Shown here: in pieces, positions 29,319 to 39,954 of the stretch | Numbering within the stretch: position 1 is the first letter of the stretch | Layout: every line of letters begins with the position of its first letter | Source: a bacterium | GTDB taxonomy: Bacteria; Pseudomonadota; Alphaproteobacteria; Rhizobiales; Aestuariivirgaceae | DNA: 64,000 nt | Assembly (NCBI GenBank): GCA_022842165.1 | Contig: JALHQC010000011.1 | Coordinates: 43,567-107,566, forward strand | Direction of reading: 5' to 3' | Notes under the pieces: generated by a model | The model's database searches: none | What the model was told of the DNA's origin: nothing | What the model saw: the letters and a program-made list of their open reading frames with translations, nothing else | Made by a program: the position numbers and the translations under genes

Positions 29319-30145
29319 ACGCGAATTCCACCGTCACCATCGGCAACGTCTCCTTCGGCAATGCCCGTCCGCTCTCCTTGATCGCGGGGCCTTGCCAGAT
29401 GGAAAGCCGCGACCACGCCTTCATGATGGCCGAACGCCTGAAGGACATCTGCAATCGCTTGGGGATAGGCCTTGTCTACAAGTCGAGCTTCGACAAGGCG
29501 AACCGCACGAGCCTGTCCGGCAGGCGCGGGCTGGGCCTCGAGAAATCGCTCGCCGTCTTCGCCGACATCAAGAAGACTTACGGCCTGCCGACGCTCACCG
29601 ACATTCACGAGAACGGCCAGTGCGCCGAAGTCGCCTCCGTGGTGGACGTCCTCCAGATTCCCGCCTTCCTCTGCCGCCAGACCGACCTGCTCGTCGCCGC
29701 CGCCAAAACGGGCGCGGTGGTGAACGTCAAGAAGGGCCAGTTCCTGGCACCGTGGGACATGAAGAACGTGCTGCAGAAGCTCGTCGAAAGCGGCAACGCG
29801 AACGTCATGCTCACCGAGCGCGGCGCCTCCTTCGGCTACAACACGCTGGTCTCCGACATGCGCTCGCTCCCCATCATGGCGGCGATGGGCGCCCCCGTCA
29901 TCTTCGATGCCACGCATTCGGTGCAGCAGCCGGGAGGGCAAGGCGCATCGAGCGGGGGAGACCGCCGCATGGTCCCCGTCCTGTCGCGCGCCGCGGTGGC
30001 GGTAGGCGTCGCCGGCGTCTTCATCGAAACCCACGAAGACCCCGACAACGCGCCGAGCGATGGCCCCAACATGGTGCCGCTCGACCAGCTTGAAGGCCTG
30101 CTGGCCACCCTGATGTCGCTGGACCGTATCGCCAAGACCCTGTGA
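29315..30145 (+). CDS. kdsA: 3-deoxy-8-phosphooctulonate (KDO-8-P) synthase
   Basis: It condenses phosphoenolpyruvate with arabinose-5-phosphate on the way to KDO of lipopolysaccharide. The 276-residue TIM barrel has [49 protein letters not shown], the [11 protein letters not shown] strand, [14 protein letters not shown] and [30 protein letters not shown] lies near the end. The residue before MESRD is glutamine and the late segment reads ETHEDPD, as in non-metal-type KDO8PS. It is flanked by overlapping genes on both sides. Confidence 0.97.
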   Translation: MNANSTVTIGNVSFGNARPLSLIAGPCQMESRDHAFMMAERLKDICNRLGIGLVYKSSFDKANRTSLSGRRGLGLEKSLAVFADIKKTYGLPTLTDIHENGQCAEVASVVDVLQIPAFLCRQTDLLVAAAKTGAVVNVKKGQFLAPWDMKNVLQKLVESGNANVMLTERGASFGYNTLVSDMRSLPIMAAMGAPVIFDATHSVQQPGGQGASSGGDRRMVPVLSRAAVAVGVAGVFIETHEDPDNAPSDGPNMVPLDQLEGLLATLMSLDRIAKTL

Positions 30146-30777
30146 TGACCGACAATCTCATCCTCTTCGTCGCCGCGGGCCTGCTGCTGAACCTCACGCC
30201 AGGGCCTGACGTCGTCTATATCGTCACCAATGCGCTGAAGTCGGGGTTCAGGGCAGGGGCGGTGGCGGCCCTCGGCATCGTCGCCGGCTGCTTCGTACAC
30301 ATTCTGGGCGCCGCCATTGGCCTCAGCGCATTGATCGCCGCCTCCGCCACGCTTTTCACCGTGCTCAAATATCTGGGCGCGGCCTATCTGATCTATCTGG
30401 GCTTCCGCATGCTGATGTCGGCAAGGCCCGCGGCGCTGGGCGCAACCGAAGCCCCCGGCCGCACGCTCGGCCAGGTTTTCTGGCGCGGCTTCGCCACCAA
30501 CGCGTTGAACCCCAAGGTGGCGCTGTTCTTTCTCGCCTTCGTGCCGCAGTTCATTGCGCCCGAAGCCGACAACAAGATTCTCGCCTTCATCCTCCTGGGG
30601 CTCGTGTTCAACTTCAACAGCGTCTTCGTTAATGTGGGCTATGCCGCGGCCGCCGCCTCGCTCGCCGCCCGCGCCGCTCCGGTGCGTTCCGCCATGCACT
30701 GGATCGAGCGTGGCGCCGGCGTCCTCTTCATCGGCTTCGGCATCAGGCTCGCCACCGCCAGCTTCGCGAAGGCTTGA
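30145..30777 (+). CDS. LysE/RhtB family amino acid exporter
   Basis: The 210-residue membrane protein has about six helices. It carries the family start LTPGPDVVYIVTNALKSGFRAGAVAALGIVAGC and the later FWRGFATNALNPKVALFFLAFVPQFI, both characteristic of LysE/RhtB translocators, which export amino acids or their derivatives such as homoserine lactone. The ATG at 30145 shares one base with the kdsA stop. Its substrate is not predictable. Confidence 0.92.
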   Translation: MTDNLILFVAAGLLLNLTPGPDVVYIVTNALKSGFRAGAVAALGIVAGCFVHILGAAIGLSALIAASATLFTVLKYLGAAYLIYLGFRMLMSARPAALGATEAPGRTLGQVFWRGFATNALNPKVALFFLAFVPQFIAPEADNKILAFILLGLVFNFNSVFVNVGYAAAAASLAARAAPVRSAMHWIERGAGVLFIGFGIRLATASFAKA

Positions 30778-30799
30778 GAGCCGGCCAGCCCGCTCCCGG

Positions 30800-32941
30800 C
30801 TATGCGGGCACCTCGGCCGCCGCCTGCGCCAGGACGGTGCGCGCCGCCGCCGATGCGGCTGATGAGCCGTCTCCGCCGATGACGTGGACCGATGGAAGCG
30901 GAATGGTGATGCCATTCAGTTCGAACGCCGCCCTGATCATGACGAACGCTTTCCGCTTCATGACAAACTGTTCCCCGGGCTTGGTTTTCATCTTGATCCT
31001 GAGTTCTATGCCATAATCGCCAAAGTCTTGAACGCCCTGCATCTTGATCGGCTCGATGACGATCGCGGCGAACTCTGGATCAGCCGCGAGATCGAGACCG
31101 ATCTTCTTGATGATCTTCCGCGCCTTCTCGAGGTCTGTATCGTACCCGACCGTGATATTGAACTTCTCGATCACCCAGTCGCGGCTCATGTTTTGCACGG
31201 CGCCCAGCTCGCCGAACGGGACCGTGAACAGATAGCCTCTGTGGTGCCGCAACTTGACTGATCGCAGGCTGAATGCCTCGACTGTACCTTTGAACTTGCC
31301 GCTCTCGATGTACTCGCCGATGCGGAACGCATCGTCAAAAAGATAGAACATCCCGGAGATGACATCCTTGACCAGTGTCTGCGACCCGAAGCCGACAGCC
31401 ACCCCGACAACGCCCGCGCCGGCAATCAGCGGAGCGATTTCGATCCCCATGATCGACAGAACGGTAAGTGCGATCACCACCAGCAACGCGAAGAACAGGA
31501 AATTCTGGATGATTGGCAGAAGAGTGCCCAACCGGTCTTGCCGCTCGTGAAGGCTTTCGCCGGAGCGCAGGGAGTCGCGGCTCAGCCGGCGGGAGATCGC
31601 AGCCTTCAGCAGCGTCCAGACGAAATCCGCAACCACGATGATGAACATGATCTTGAATGTGCTTTGCAGGAACAGCGTCGATGTGGACATTTGATCCATG
31701 CCATCAAACGAGATACCCATGGCCCGTGACAGCCAGTAGGCCGTGCCCAATATCAGCGCCAGCCTGACACACCGTTCGATGAGTGCCACATGGAGCGGTG
31801 CTATCGGGGCGATGTCAGTCTCGCCCTCTGGTGGACGCAAAAGGTAGTTCACGGAACGATGCGCTACGGCGATCCCGAGTGCCAGGCTGACCACGGCCAG
31901 CACGGGCCACAAAACGGTCCAGCTGCCAGTTGCCCGCAGCACCCAGAGTACGATGAGACCAACCGTGAAGACCCAGGACACGACTTTGTGGCTTGCCCAC
32001 CCGAACCGCTTCGGTTCCGTCGACTTGGGCCGCAGCCATAGGATCATCAGAAGTATCATCAGCAAGATGAAACTGGTGGGAACGCCGATGATTTCGACCA
32101 CTGGTTCGGAAAATCCGAAAGTCGGTAGAAGGCCACGTGTTGCCGTACTGAATGCAACCCAGGCGACGGCAATGGCGGTCCAGCGGTACCAGTGACCCGC
32201 CGCCTCGTCGGACAGCGGCAGCAGACGCAGTTCGGCGCCACGCGGTACGTTGAGTTGCGGCGGCAACAGTACCGCCCGGCCGAACATCAGCGACACGCGT
32301 ATGATTATCACGACCGACAGGTAGGTCAGCAGGATCTCCTTCAGCAATGGCGGCCACTGGAAGATCACGAAAACGCCTGCGCTACCGACAACGAACGCCA
32401 GGATCATCACACTGGCGTACAGCAGTCTGGCCAAAAACGACTTGGCCCTGCCAGCCGGTGTGTTCCACGCCAGCTTCAGCATCCATTTCCTGTAGGGCGT
32501 CATGAGCCGCCGGGCGATCCAATCGAAGCCGAAGCCCGCCGCGACGAGGACCAGAAGCAGCGGTGCTAGGCCGGAAATTCCGTTGTCCTGATACTCGATG
32601 ACGAAAATGTCTCGCGCCCGTTCGAACTCCGCTGAAAGAAGCGGCAGAGCCGCAAGCATGGATTGGAGTTTTTCGCGGATTTTCGCGACAGGTTGGGTCA
32701 GCGTCATCGTCGTGTTCTTGGTGACCGGTGGCGGCATCGCCGGTGCCTTCTTGCCCTGGTCTGCCAGCCAGCTCTTGACCGTAGGATCCGAGAGAAGTTC
32801 GATCAGCTTGTCGACTTTCTCGGTGGGCGGAGGATCGGCAAAAGCCGTACTATTCAACGGCAGGACAGCGGCGAACGCGACGATGCAGAACGCCAGCGCC
32901 AAATATGGAAGCTTCAAAAGGCGCGAGACTCTAGAGTTCAT
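30800..32941 (-). CDS. Large MscS family mechanosensitive channel
   Basis: The 713-residue protein has a signal peptide (LPYLALAFCIVAFAAVLPLNSTAFA). A periplasmic helical region of about 120 residues and roughly ten membrane helices follow. The MscS pore and beta domain come at the end (IEIAPLIAGAGVVGVAVGFGSQTLVKDVISGMFYLFDDAFRIGEYIESGKFKGTVEAFSLRSVKLRHHRG). AGVVGVAVGFGSQ is the pore-lining helix. It is convergent with the LysE gene and is not in the same operon as the DUF3772 channel at 26507, so the region holds two distinct large MscS genes. The start at 32941 was chosen for the signal peptide. Confidence 0.92.
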   Translation of the reverse strand: MNSRVSRLLKLPYLALAFCIVAFAAVLPLNSTAFADPPPTEKVDKLIELLSDPTVKSWLADQGKKAPAMPPPVTKNTTMTLTQPVAKIREKLQSMLAALPLLSAEFERARDIFVIEYQDNGISGLAPLLLVLVAAGFGFDWIARRLMTPYRKWMLKLAWNTPAGRAKSFLARLLYASVMILAFVVGSAGVFVIFQWPPLLKEILLTYLSVVIIIRVSLMFGRAVLLPPQLNVPRGAELRLLPLSDEAAGHWYRWTAIAVAWVAFSTATRGLLPTFGFSEPVVEIIGVPTSFILLMILLMILWLRPKSTEPKRFGWASHKVVSWVFTVGLIVLWVLRATGSWTVLWPVLAVVSLALGIAVAHRSVNYLLRPPEGETDIAPIAPLHVALIERCVRLALILGTAYWLSRAMGISFDGMDQMSTSTLFLQSTFKIMFIIVVADFVWTLLKAAISRRLSRDSLRSGESLHERQDRLGTLLPIIQNFLFFALLVVIALTVLSIMGIEIAPLIAGAGVVGVAVGFGSQTLVKDVISGMFYLFDDAFRIGEYIESGKFKGTVEAFSLRSVKLRHHRGYLFTVPFGELGAVQNMSRDWVIEKFNITVGYDTDLEKARKIIKKIGLDLAADPEFAAIVIEPIKMQGVQDFGDYGIELRIKMKTKPGEQFVMKRKAFVMIRAAFELNGITIPLPSVHVIGGDGSSAASAAARTVLAQAAAEVPA

Positions 32942-35268
<2,327 letters not shown>

Positions 35269-35272
<4 letters not shown>

Positions 35273-36207
35273 TCCGGCGTCTTGGCGTTGCGGACTGCGA
35301 AGATCCCCGCGGCAATGATGATAAGCGTTCCGATGACGGTGGTGAGCCGTGGAATCTCCGCGAAGAACAGGAAGCCCCACAGCGGACCCCAGATCATGCC
35401 GGTGTATTCGAATACGGTCACGAGATTGGCCTTCGCCATGCGATAGGCGTGGGTGAGAAGCGACATCGCCACTGCCGCGATGACGCCGCAGAGGCCCATC
35501 AGCAGCATGTCCTGCCCATTCGGCATTGCCCAGGGCCGTACCAGAAAGTCGAGGCTCGGGTGCCCCAATGCGGCAATCCCCGCCAGGTTGAAGCCCGCGG
35601 CGATGAGCGCTGCCGCAACGCCGTAAACCCCGTTCACGTAAAAGGCCATGACTGTGGACGGTTCAGCGGTTCCGAATTTCCGTGCCAGAACCATCGAAAG
35701 CGCGTAGCTCGCCGCGCTGAACAGGCTGAGCAAGGCGGCGGGCTCGAACAGTGCCGACCCCGGCTGCACGATGATGAGAACACCCACAAATCCGGCGATC
35801 ACCGCCATCCAGGCCTTCAGCGATACTCTCTCTCCCAGCATGGCGCTGGCGAGAATGGTGACGATAATCGGCGCGATGAAGAACAGCGCGATCGCCTCCG
35901 CCAGCGGCAGGGCAGGGAAAGCCATATAGTAGGTTGTGTAAGCGGTGAGCAGGATAAGCCCGCGCAACACCAGCAGCGGATAATTCTTGCTCGCCAGACG
36001 CCCGAGCCCGCATTCGAAATGCACCATCACCAGAAGAATGGGCAGCGCCACCAGCGAGCGGATGAAGATGGCGAGCGTCACCGCATGCTCGCCGCTCATC
36101 CCCTTCAGGATCGCGTCCTGCAGCGAGAAGATGAGAACCCCCAGCACCAGCGAGGCGATGCCGACGAGATTGCGATTCTGGACATGGTTCGTGGCCGTCA
36201 TGCCCAC
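35269..36207 (-). CDS. DMT superfamily transporter (EamA type), copy 2
   Basis: The 312-residue protein has ten hydrophobic helices in two EamA repeats. The first runs from SLVLGVLIFSLQDAILKGMSGEHAVTLAIFIRSLVALPIL; the second contains GVLIIVQPGSALFEPAALLSLFSAASYALSMVLARK. Family members export or import amino acids, nucleotides or sugar-like metabolites. It is the last gene of a minus-strand cluster with an HD protein, a second EamA transporter, an Ldh-family oxidoreductase and a DenD-like dehydrogenase, suggesting a role in handling one of their metabolites. Confidence 0.88.
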
Positions 36208-36276
36208 AGCATGGCGAGCCGATCGGGGTTCCGCCAGCCACGGCGCGGCATGATTGATCCGCTTGCGGCGTATGGC

Positions 36277-36891
36277 CTATTCGGCGGCGGCCATCAGCGG
36301 CGGCACGCCCTTGACGATGCCCTTCTGCTGCACCGCCGGGTCATGCGCCTTGCGCGCGAAAACCTCTTTCACCATCGGCACGAAGAAATCGAGGTTTTTC
36401 GTCGGATAGGCCGGATCGAAGGAGGACTGGTCCCAGCGCTCGCAGAAATCGGCACAGGACTGGAAATAGATCGAGTCGCGGTACTTCTCGCGCTCATGCT
36501 GGTTCCAACCATAGTGATGGGCATAATAATACATCTGGAAGGATGCGTGGTGTTCCACCGTCCACACCACTTCCTCGCGCATGTAGGGGCGCAGGATTTC
36601 AGCGGCGAAGCGGTCATGGTTCTGCGGCGCCAGCCCGTCGCCGATGTCGTGGAGGAGCGCGCCCACCACCCAGTCGATATCGGCACCCTCGTTCAGCGCG
36701 CGCGTTGCGGCCTGCAGTCCATGTTCCAGGCGCGAAATCTTGTAGCCCGGCAGGGTTTCTTCTTGCTGCAGCCGCAACTCGCGGAGCACGCGGTCGCCCG
36801 TGTGGCTGACATGCTCATTCTCGAGCGGCTTGAGGAACAGGTATTCTTCCTCGGTGCCGTCCTTCATGGCGGTGAAATCAACGGTCTTCAT
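36277..36891 (-). CDS. HD domain protein (predicted phosphohydrolase or PhnZ-like)
   Basis: The 204-residue protein has a single HD domain with SRLEHGLQAATRALNEGAD, the LLHDIGD metal motif, NHDRFAAEIL and WTVEHHASFQMYYYAHHYGW. A distal aspartate comes from CADFCERWDQSSFD. The LEHxLQxA...LLHDIG pattern resembles the group of predicted HD phosphohydrolases that includes the mixed-valent di-iron oxygenase PhnZ. However, the Tyr-x-x-Glu that marks PhnZ is not evident and the second-sphere HDIGH histidine is Asp. Either phosphoester hydrolysis or oxidative cleavage is possible. It overlaps the upstream DMT gene by 14 bases. Confidence 0.72.
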   Translation of the reverse strand: MKTVDFTAMKDGTEEEYLFLKPLENEHVSHTGDRVLRELRLQQEETLPGYKISRLEHGLQAATRALNEGADIDWVVGALLHDIGDGLAPQNHDRFAAEILRPYMREEVVWTVEHHASFQMYYYAHHYGWNQHEREKYRDSIYFQSCADFCERWDQSSFDPAYPTKNLDFFVPMVKEVFARKAHDPAVQQKGIVKGVPPLMAAAE

Positions 36892-37756
36892 GAACCTTGC
36901 GCTCCCGATGAAAGATGTAGAGTCCGGAGCTGATGATAAGCGCAGCGCCAGCCCACGTCCACAGGTCTGGCCAGTCGCCCCATATCACGAATCCGAACAG
37001 CACCGCCCAGATCAGCGAGGAGTAGGTGAACGGCGTCACCACCGAGGCCGGCGCCAGGCGCAGCGCCCTGATAATGCACAGGTGTCCGAGTCCGCCCGCC
37101 AGCCCGCTTGCGGCCAGGAGCAGCCAGTCCAGCGCCGTGGGCCAGCTCCAGAACCATGGCACGATGACACTCGTCACCATTGCGCCCGCCACCGCCGTGT
37201 ACAACAGCGACGTGAGCGGATCGTCTTCCCGCACCTTGCGGGTGATGATCTGGTAATTGGCGTTGAGAAGTGCTGCAACCAAAAGGAACAGCACGCCGTA
37301 GCCTAATCCTCCCATATCTTCCGCCCAGGGCCTGACGACGATCAGCGCTCCGGTGAACCCCAGCAGGATTCCCATCCAGCGGCGCAAGCCCACCTTCTCG
37401 CCCAGCATCGGAATCGACAGGAGCGTGATGAGAATCGGCGACAGGAACATGATCGTCGTGCCGGTTGCCAGCGGCGTCGTCCGGATGCCCGCGTTGAACA
37501 TTCCCGTCGTCGACATGAGAAGAACGGACCGCACGGCCTGAAGCCTTGGATGCCGGGTCGCGGCAAGCTGCACGATGCGCGGGCCGCACGCCACTGCCGC
37601 GATGATCGTGGCGAAGAAAAACCTGCCCCAGGTGACCTGCACCAGCGAATAAGACTCCATGAGGTGCTTCATGATCGCATCGAGCGTGATGAAGCAGAAG
37701 ATGGTCGCCAGCATCCACAATATGCCTGCGGTGCGGTTTTCCCGGATGATCGTCAT
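36878..37756 (-). CDS. DMT superfamily transporter (EamA type), copy 1
   Basis: The 292-residue membrane protein has ten predicted helices in two EamA halves. The first half includes AGILWMLATIFCFITLDAIMKHLMESYSLVQVTWGRFFFA; the second includes GFTGALIVVRPWAEDMGGLGYGVLFLLVAALLNANYQIITRKV. It is only moderately similar to the second EamA protein downstream. It starts nine bases after the Ldh-family gene and overlaps the HD gene, so it is embedded in the same operon. Substrate unknown; context suggests an organic acid or sugar acid. Confidence 0.88.
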   Translation of the reverse strand: MTIIRENRTAGILWMLATIFCFITLDAIMKHLMESYSLVQVTWGRFFFATIIAAVACGPRIVQLAATRHPRLQAVRSVLLMSTTGMFNAGIRTTPLATGTTIMFLSPILITLLSIPMLGEKVGLRRWMGILLGFTGALIVVRPWAEDMGGLGYGVLFLLVAALLNANYQIITRKVREDDPLTSLLYTAVAGAMVTSVIVPWFWSWPTALDWLLLAASGLAGGLGHLCIIRALRLAPASVVTPFTYSSLIWAVLFGFVIWGDWPDLWTWAGAALIISSGLYIFHRERKVHEDR

Positions 37757-37765
37757 CAGGTGGGG

Positions 37766-38788
37766 CTAGAGCCCGAAGTCGATGCCGGCGGTGGCAGCCG
37801 CGGCTTCAAGGTCGGCATATAGACCGTCTGGAAGCGGTATCCCGTCAGCGTCGCGCTTGCACTTGCGCTCCCATTCCGGACCGCCGGCGGCATAGGTACC
37901 GGGCTGCGATTTGAAACTGTCGATATAGGTTTGCAGCCGGAAGCCGAAGGCCTCGAGCGTCATCAGCAACGTGGGGTCGACTGCCATCGCGAAATGGCCG
38001 ACTTGCGTGTCTCCCAACACCTCGCGACTCTGCTCGGAAGACAGGCGCATGCCGGTGAGGATGCCGCCCAGCACCTCGGCCACGCCTGCAAGTGCAGCCC
38101 CCTTGAACCCGAAATCGACACCTCCGGCGGGCGCCAGGGCCGTCGCCAGATTGGGGTCAGTCACGAAATTGCCTTCCGCATCGACGGCCACGCCGTCTGG
38201 CAATGTCAGCCCTTCGGTGCGGTATCGCAGCACCTTGTTCCATGGAATCGAACTGGTCGCCATGTCGAGAAGGAACGGATGGCCGCCGGGATTTGGCGCT
38301 GCCAGCGAGATGGGGCTGGTGCCGTGGATAGGCCTGGACCCGCCGTGCGGCACCACATAGGCGCAGGAGTTCGACGTCACGAAGCCGATGAAGCCCGCGT
38401 CGGCTGCGGCAATCGTATAGGCTCCGGCTGCTCCGAAGTGGGTGGAGTTGACGACGAGCGATACGCCGATGCCGCAGTCGCGCGCCAGTGCGCAGGCCTC
38501 GTCCATGGCACGGTACATGGCGATGTGGCCCATGCCGCCGCCGGCATCGACGCGAGCGGCGGCGCGGCGCAACTGGCTGATCTTGATATCTGGCCTGCCG
38601 TTCGCCAGCCCCGTGCGAAGGCACTCGGCATACCAGGGCAGAAGCCTGATGCCATGACTGTCAACCCCGTGTGCGGAAGCGTGGAGGACCGCCCACGTCG
38701 CCGCCTCGGCGGACGGCGCGTCGGCACCGGCCGCGGCAAGCAGCGATGTGCTGTAGCCCGCCAGCTGTTCTATGGTGGCCGTCCGCAT
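37766..38788 (-). CDS. Ldh family NAD(P)-dependent oxidoreductase
   Basis: The 340-residue enzyme belongs to the malate/L-lactate/ureidoglycolate dehydrogenase family, which lacks a Rossmann fold. Typical segments are HASAHGVDSHGIRLLPWYAECL with the substrate histidine, VVNSTHFGAAGAY with the catalytic histidine, TSNSCAYVVPHGGSRPIHGTSPISLAAPNP and the C-terminal GFKGAALAGVAEVLGG. Family members oxidise 2-hydroxy acids or reduce cyclic imines. It starts two bases after the denD-like gene, so the two oxidoreductases probably act in one pathway. Confidence 0.9.
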   Translation of the reverse strand: MRTATIEQLAGYSTSLLAAAGADAPSAEAATWAVLHASAHGVDSHGIRLLPWYAECLRTGLANGRPDIKISQLRRAAARVDAGGGMGHIAMYRAMDEACALARDCGIGVSLVVNSTHFGAAGAYTIAAADAGFIGFVTSNSCAYVVPHGGSRPIHGTSPISLAAPNPGGHPFLLDMATSSIPWNKVLRYRTEGLTLPDGVAVDAEGNFVTDPNLATALAPAGGVDFGFKGAALAGVAEVLGGILTGMRLSSEQSREVLGDTQVGHFAMAVDPTLLMTLEAFGFRLQTYIDSFKSQPGTYAAGGPEWERKCKRDADGIPLPDGLYADLEAAAATAGIDFGL

Positions 38789-38790
38789 GC

Positions 38791-39771
38791 TCAGGCGATC
38801 TTCCCGCCCAATTCATCCGCGATGTGAACCCGGATGATGTCTTCGAAACTGGTTTCGGTGGTGAAGCCCAGTTCGAGCCCGCGCTTGGCGTTGAAATTCC
38901 GCGGCCAGCCGGAAACGATCTTCATGATGGTCTCGTTCGGCTCCCGGCGGATGCGCGCCACCACCTTGTCGCCCGCCACCTTGCGCAAGGCTTCGATCTG
39001 TTCGCCGACCGTGCAGGAAACGCCCGGCAGCGTCACGATCCGGCGGTTGCCGAGCTTTGCCGTGTCCATGGTGGCGGCGTGGACGAGGAAGCCGATGGCC
39101 GAACGCGGCGAGCAATGCCAGTGGCGCACATCCTCGCCAACCGGAAGCACGGCTTCCTGACCCGCCAGCGGCTCGCGGATGATGTTGGAGAAGAAACCCG
39201 ATGCAGCAAGATTGGGCTTGCCCGGCCGCACGCAGACTGTTGGAAAGCGCAGGCCCACGCCATCGAAGAAACCGCGGCGCGAATAATCCGACAGCAGCAA
39301 TTCGCAAATGGCCTTCTGCGTGCCGTAGCTCGTCAAGGGCGTGGTGAAAAACTCGTCGTTGATCGCTTCCGGGAAAGGAGCGCCGAACACCGCGATCGAC
39401 GAGGTGAAGATGACCTTGGGCTTATATCCGCCACCCACCTTGCGGATCGCCTCGAACAGATAGCGCGTGCCATCGAGGTTGATGCGGTAACCCTTCTCGA
39501 AATCCGCCTCCGCCTCGCCAGAAACGATTGCCGCGAGATGGAAGATGACATCGGGCTTCAGGGCGACCAGCTTTTCTGCCTCTCCGGGGGATGAAAGGTC
39601 GCCGATGAGCGTTTCAATGGGGAATGACGATGCGGGCGGGGGAGGGGCCAGCACCACATCCTGCCGGATGATCTTGCCGATCGGCTTGCCGCCGAGCCTG
39701 CCTTCGGCCGCCAGCCTGTTGATGAGCTTGACGCCAACCATGCCGCCGCCGCCGATAACAAGAATATCCAT
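38791..39771 (-). CDS. denD: D-erythronate dehydrogenase-like NAD-dependent epimerase/dehydratase family enzyme
   Basis: The 326-residue extended short-chain dehydrogenase has an N-terminal NAD-binding motif (VIGGGGMVGVKL), catalytic Ser in FTSSIAVFG and the YGTQK Tyr/Lys pair. The whole sequence (FHLAAIVSGEAEADFEKGYRINLDGTRYLFEAIR, GLRFPTVCVRPGKPNLAASGFFSNIIREPL) is that of DenD, which oxidises D-erythronate at C2 in four-carbon sugar acid catabolism. The partner enzymes usual for that pathway (OtnK, OtnC, OtnI) are not in the window. The symbol is therefore a best family match. Confidence 0.75.
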   Translation of the reverse strand: MDILVIGGGGMVGVKLINRLAAEGRLGGKPIGKIIRQDVVLAPPPPASSFPIETLIGDLSSPGEAEKLVALKPDVIFHLAAIVSGEAEADFEKGYRINLDGTRYLFEAIRKVGGGYKPKVIFTSSIAVFGAPFPEAINDEFFTTPLTSYGTQKAICELLLSDYSRRGFFDGVGLRFPTVCVRPGKPNLAASGFFSNIIREPLAGQEAVLPVGEDVRHWHCSPRSAIGFLVHAATMDTAKLGNRRIVTLPGVSCTVGEQIEALRKVAGDKVVARIRREPNETIMKIVSGWPRNFNAKRGLELGFTTETSFEDIIRVHIADELGGKIA

Positions 39772-39954
39772 GCCGTTCCTCCCAGTTCAAAGCGCGCGGA
39801 CATTAGGCTCAATTCCCCTTGCCGAACAAGGGCCGTTACAGGCGGGGAGGCCATGCAAACGCGGCTGTTTGCAGCCCCGTTAAGGGTCTGTTGAACAGAT
39901 TGTTGACGATTTGTGTATAGAGATGACCTCGAATCAGATTTGACCGAAAGCGCT

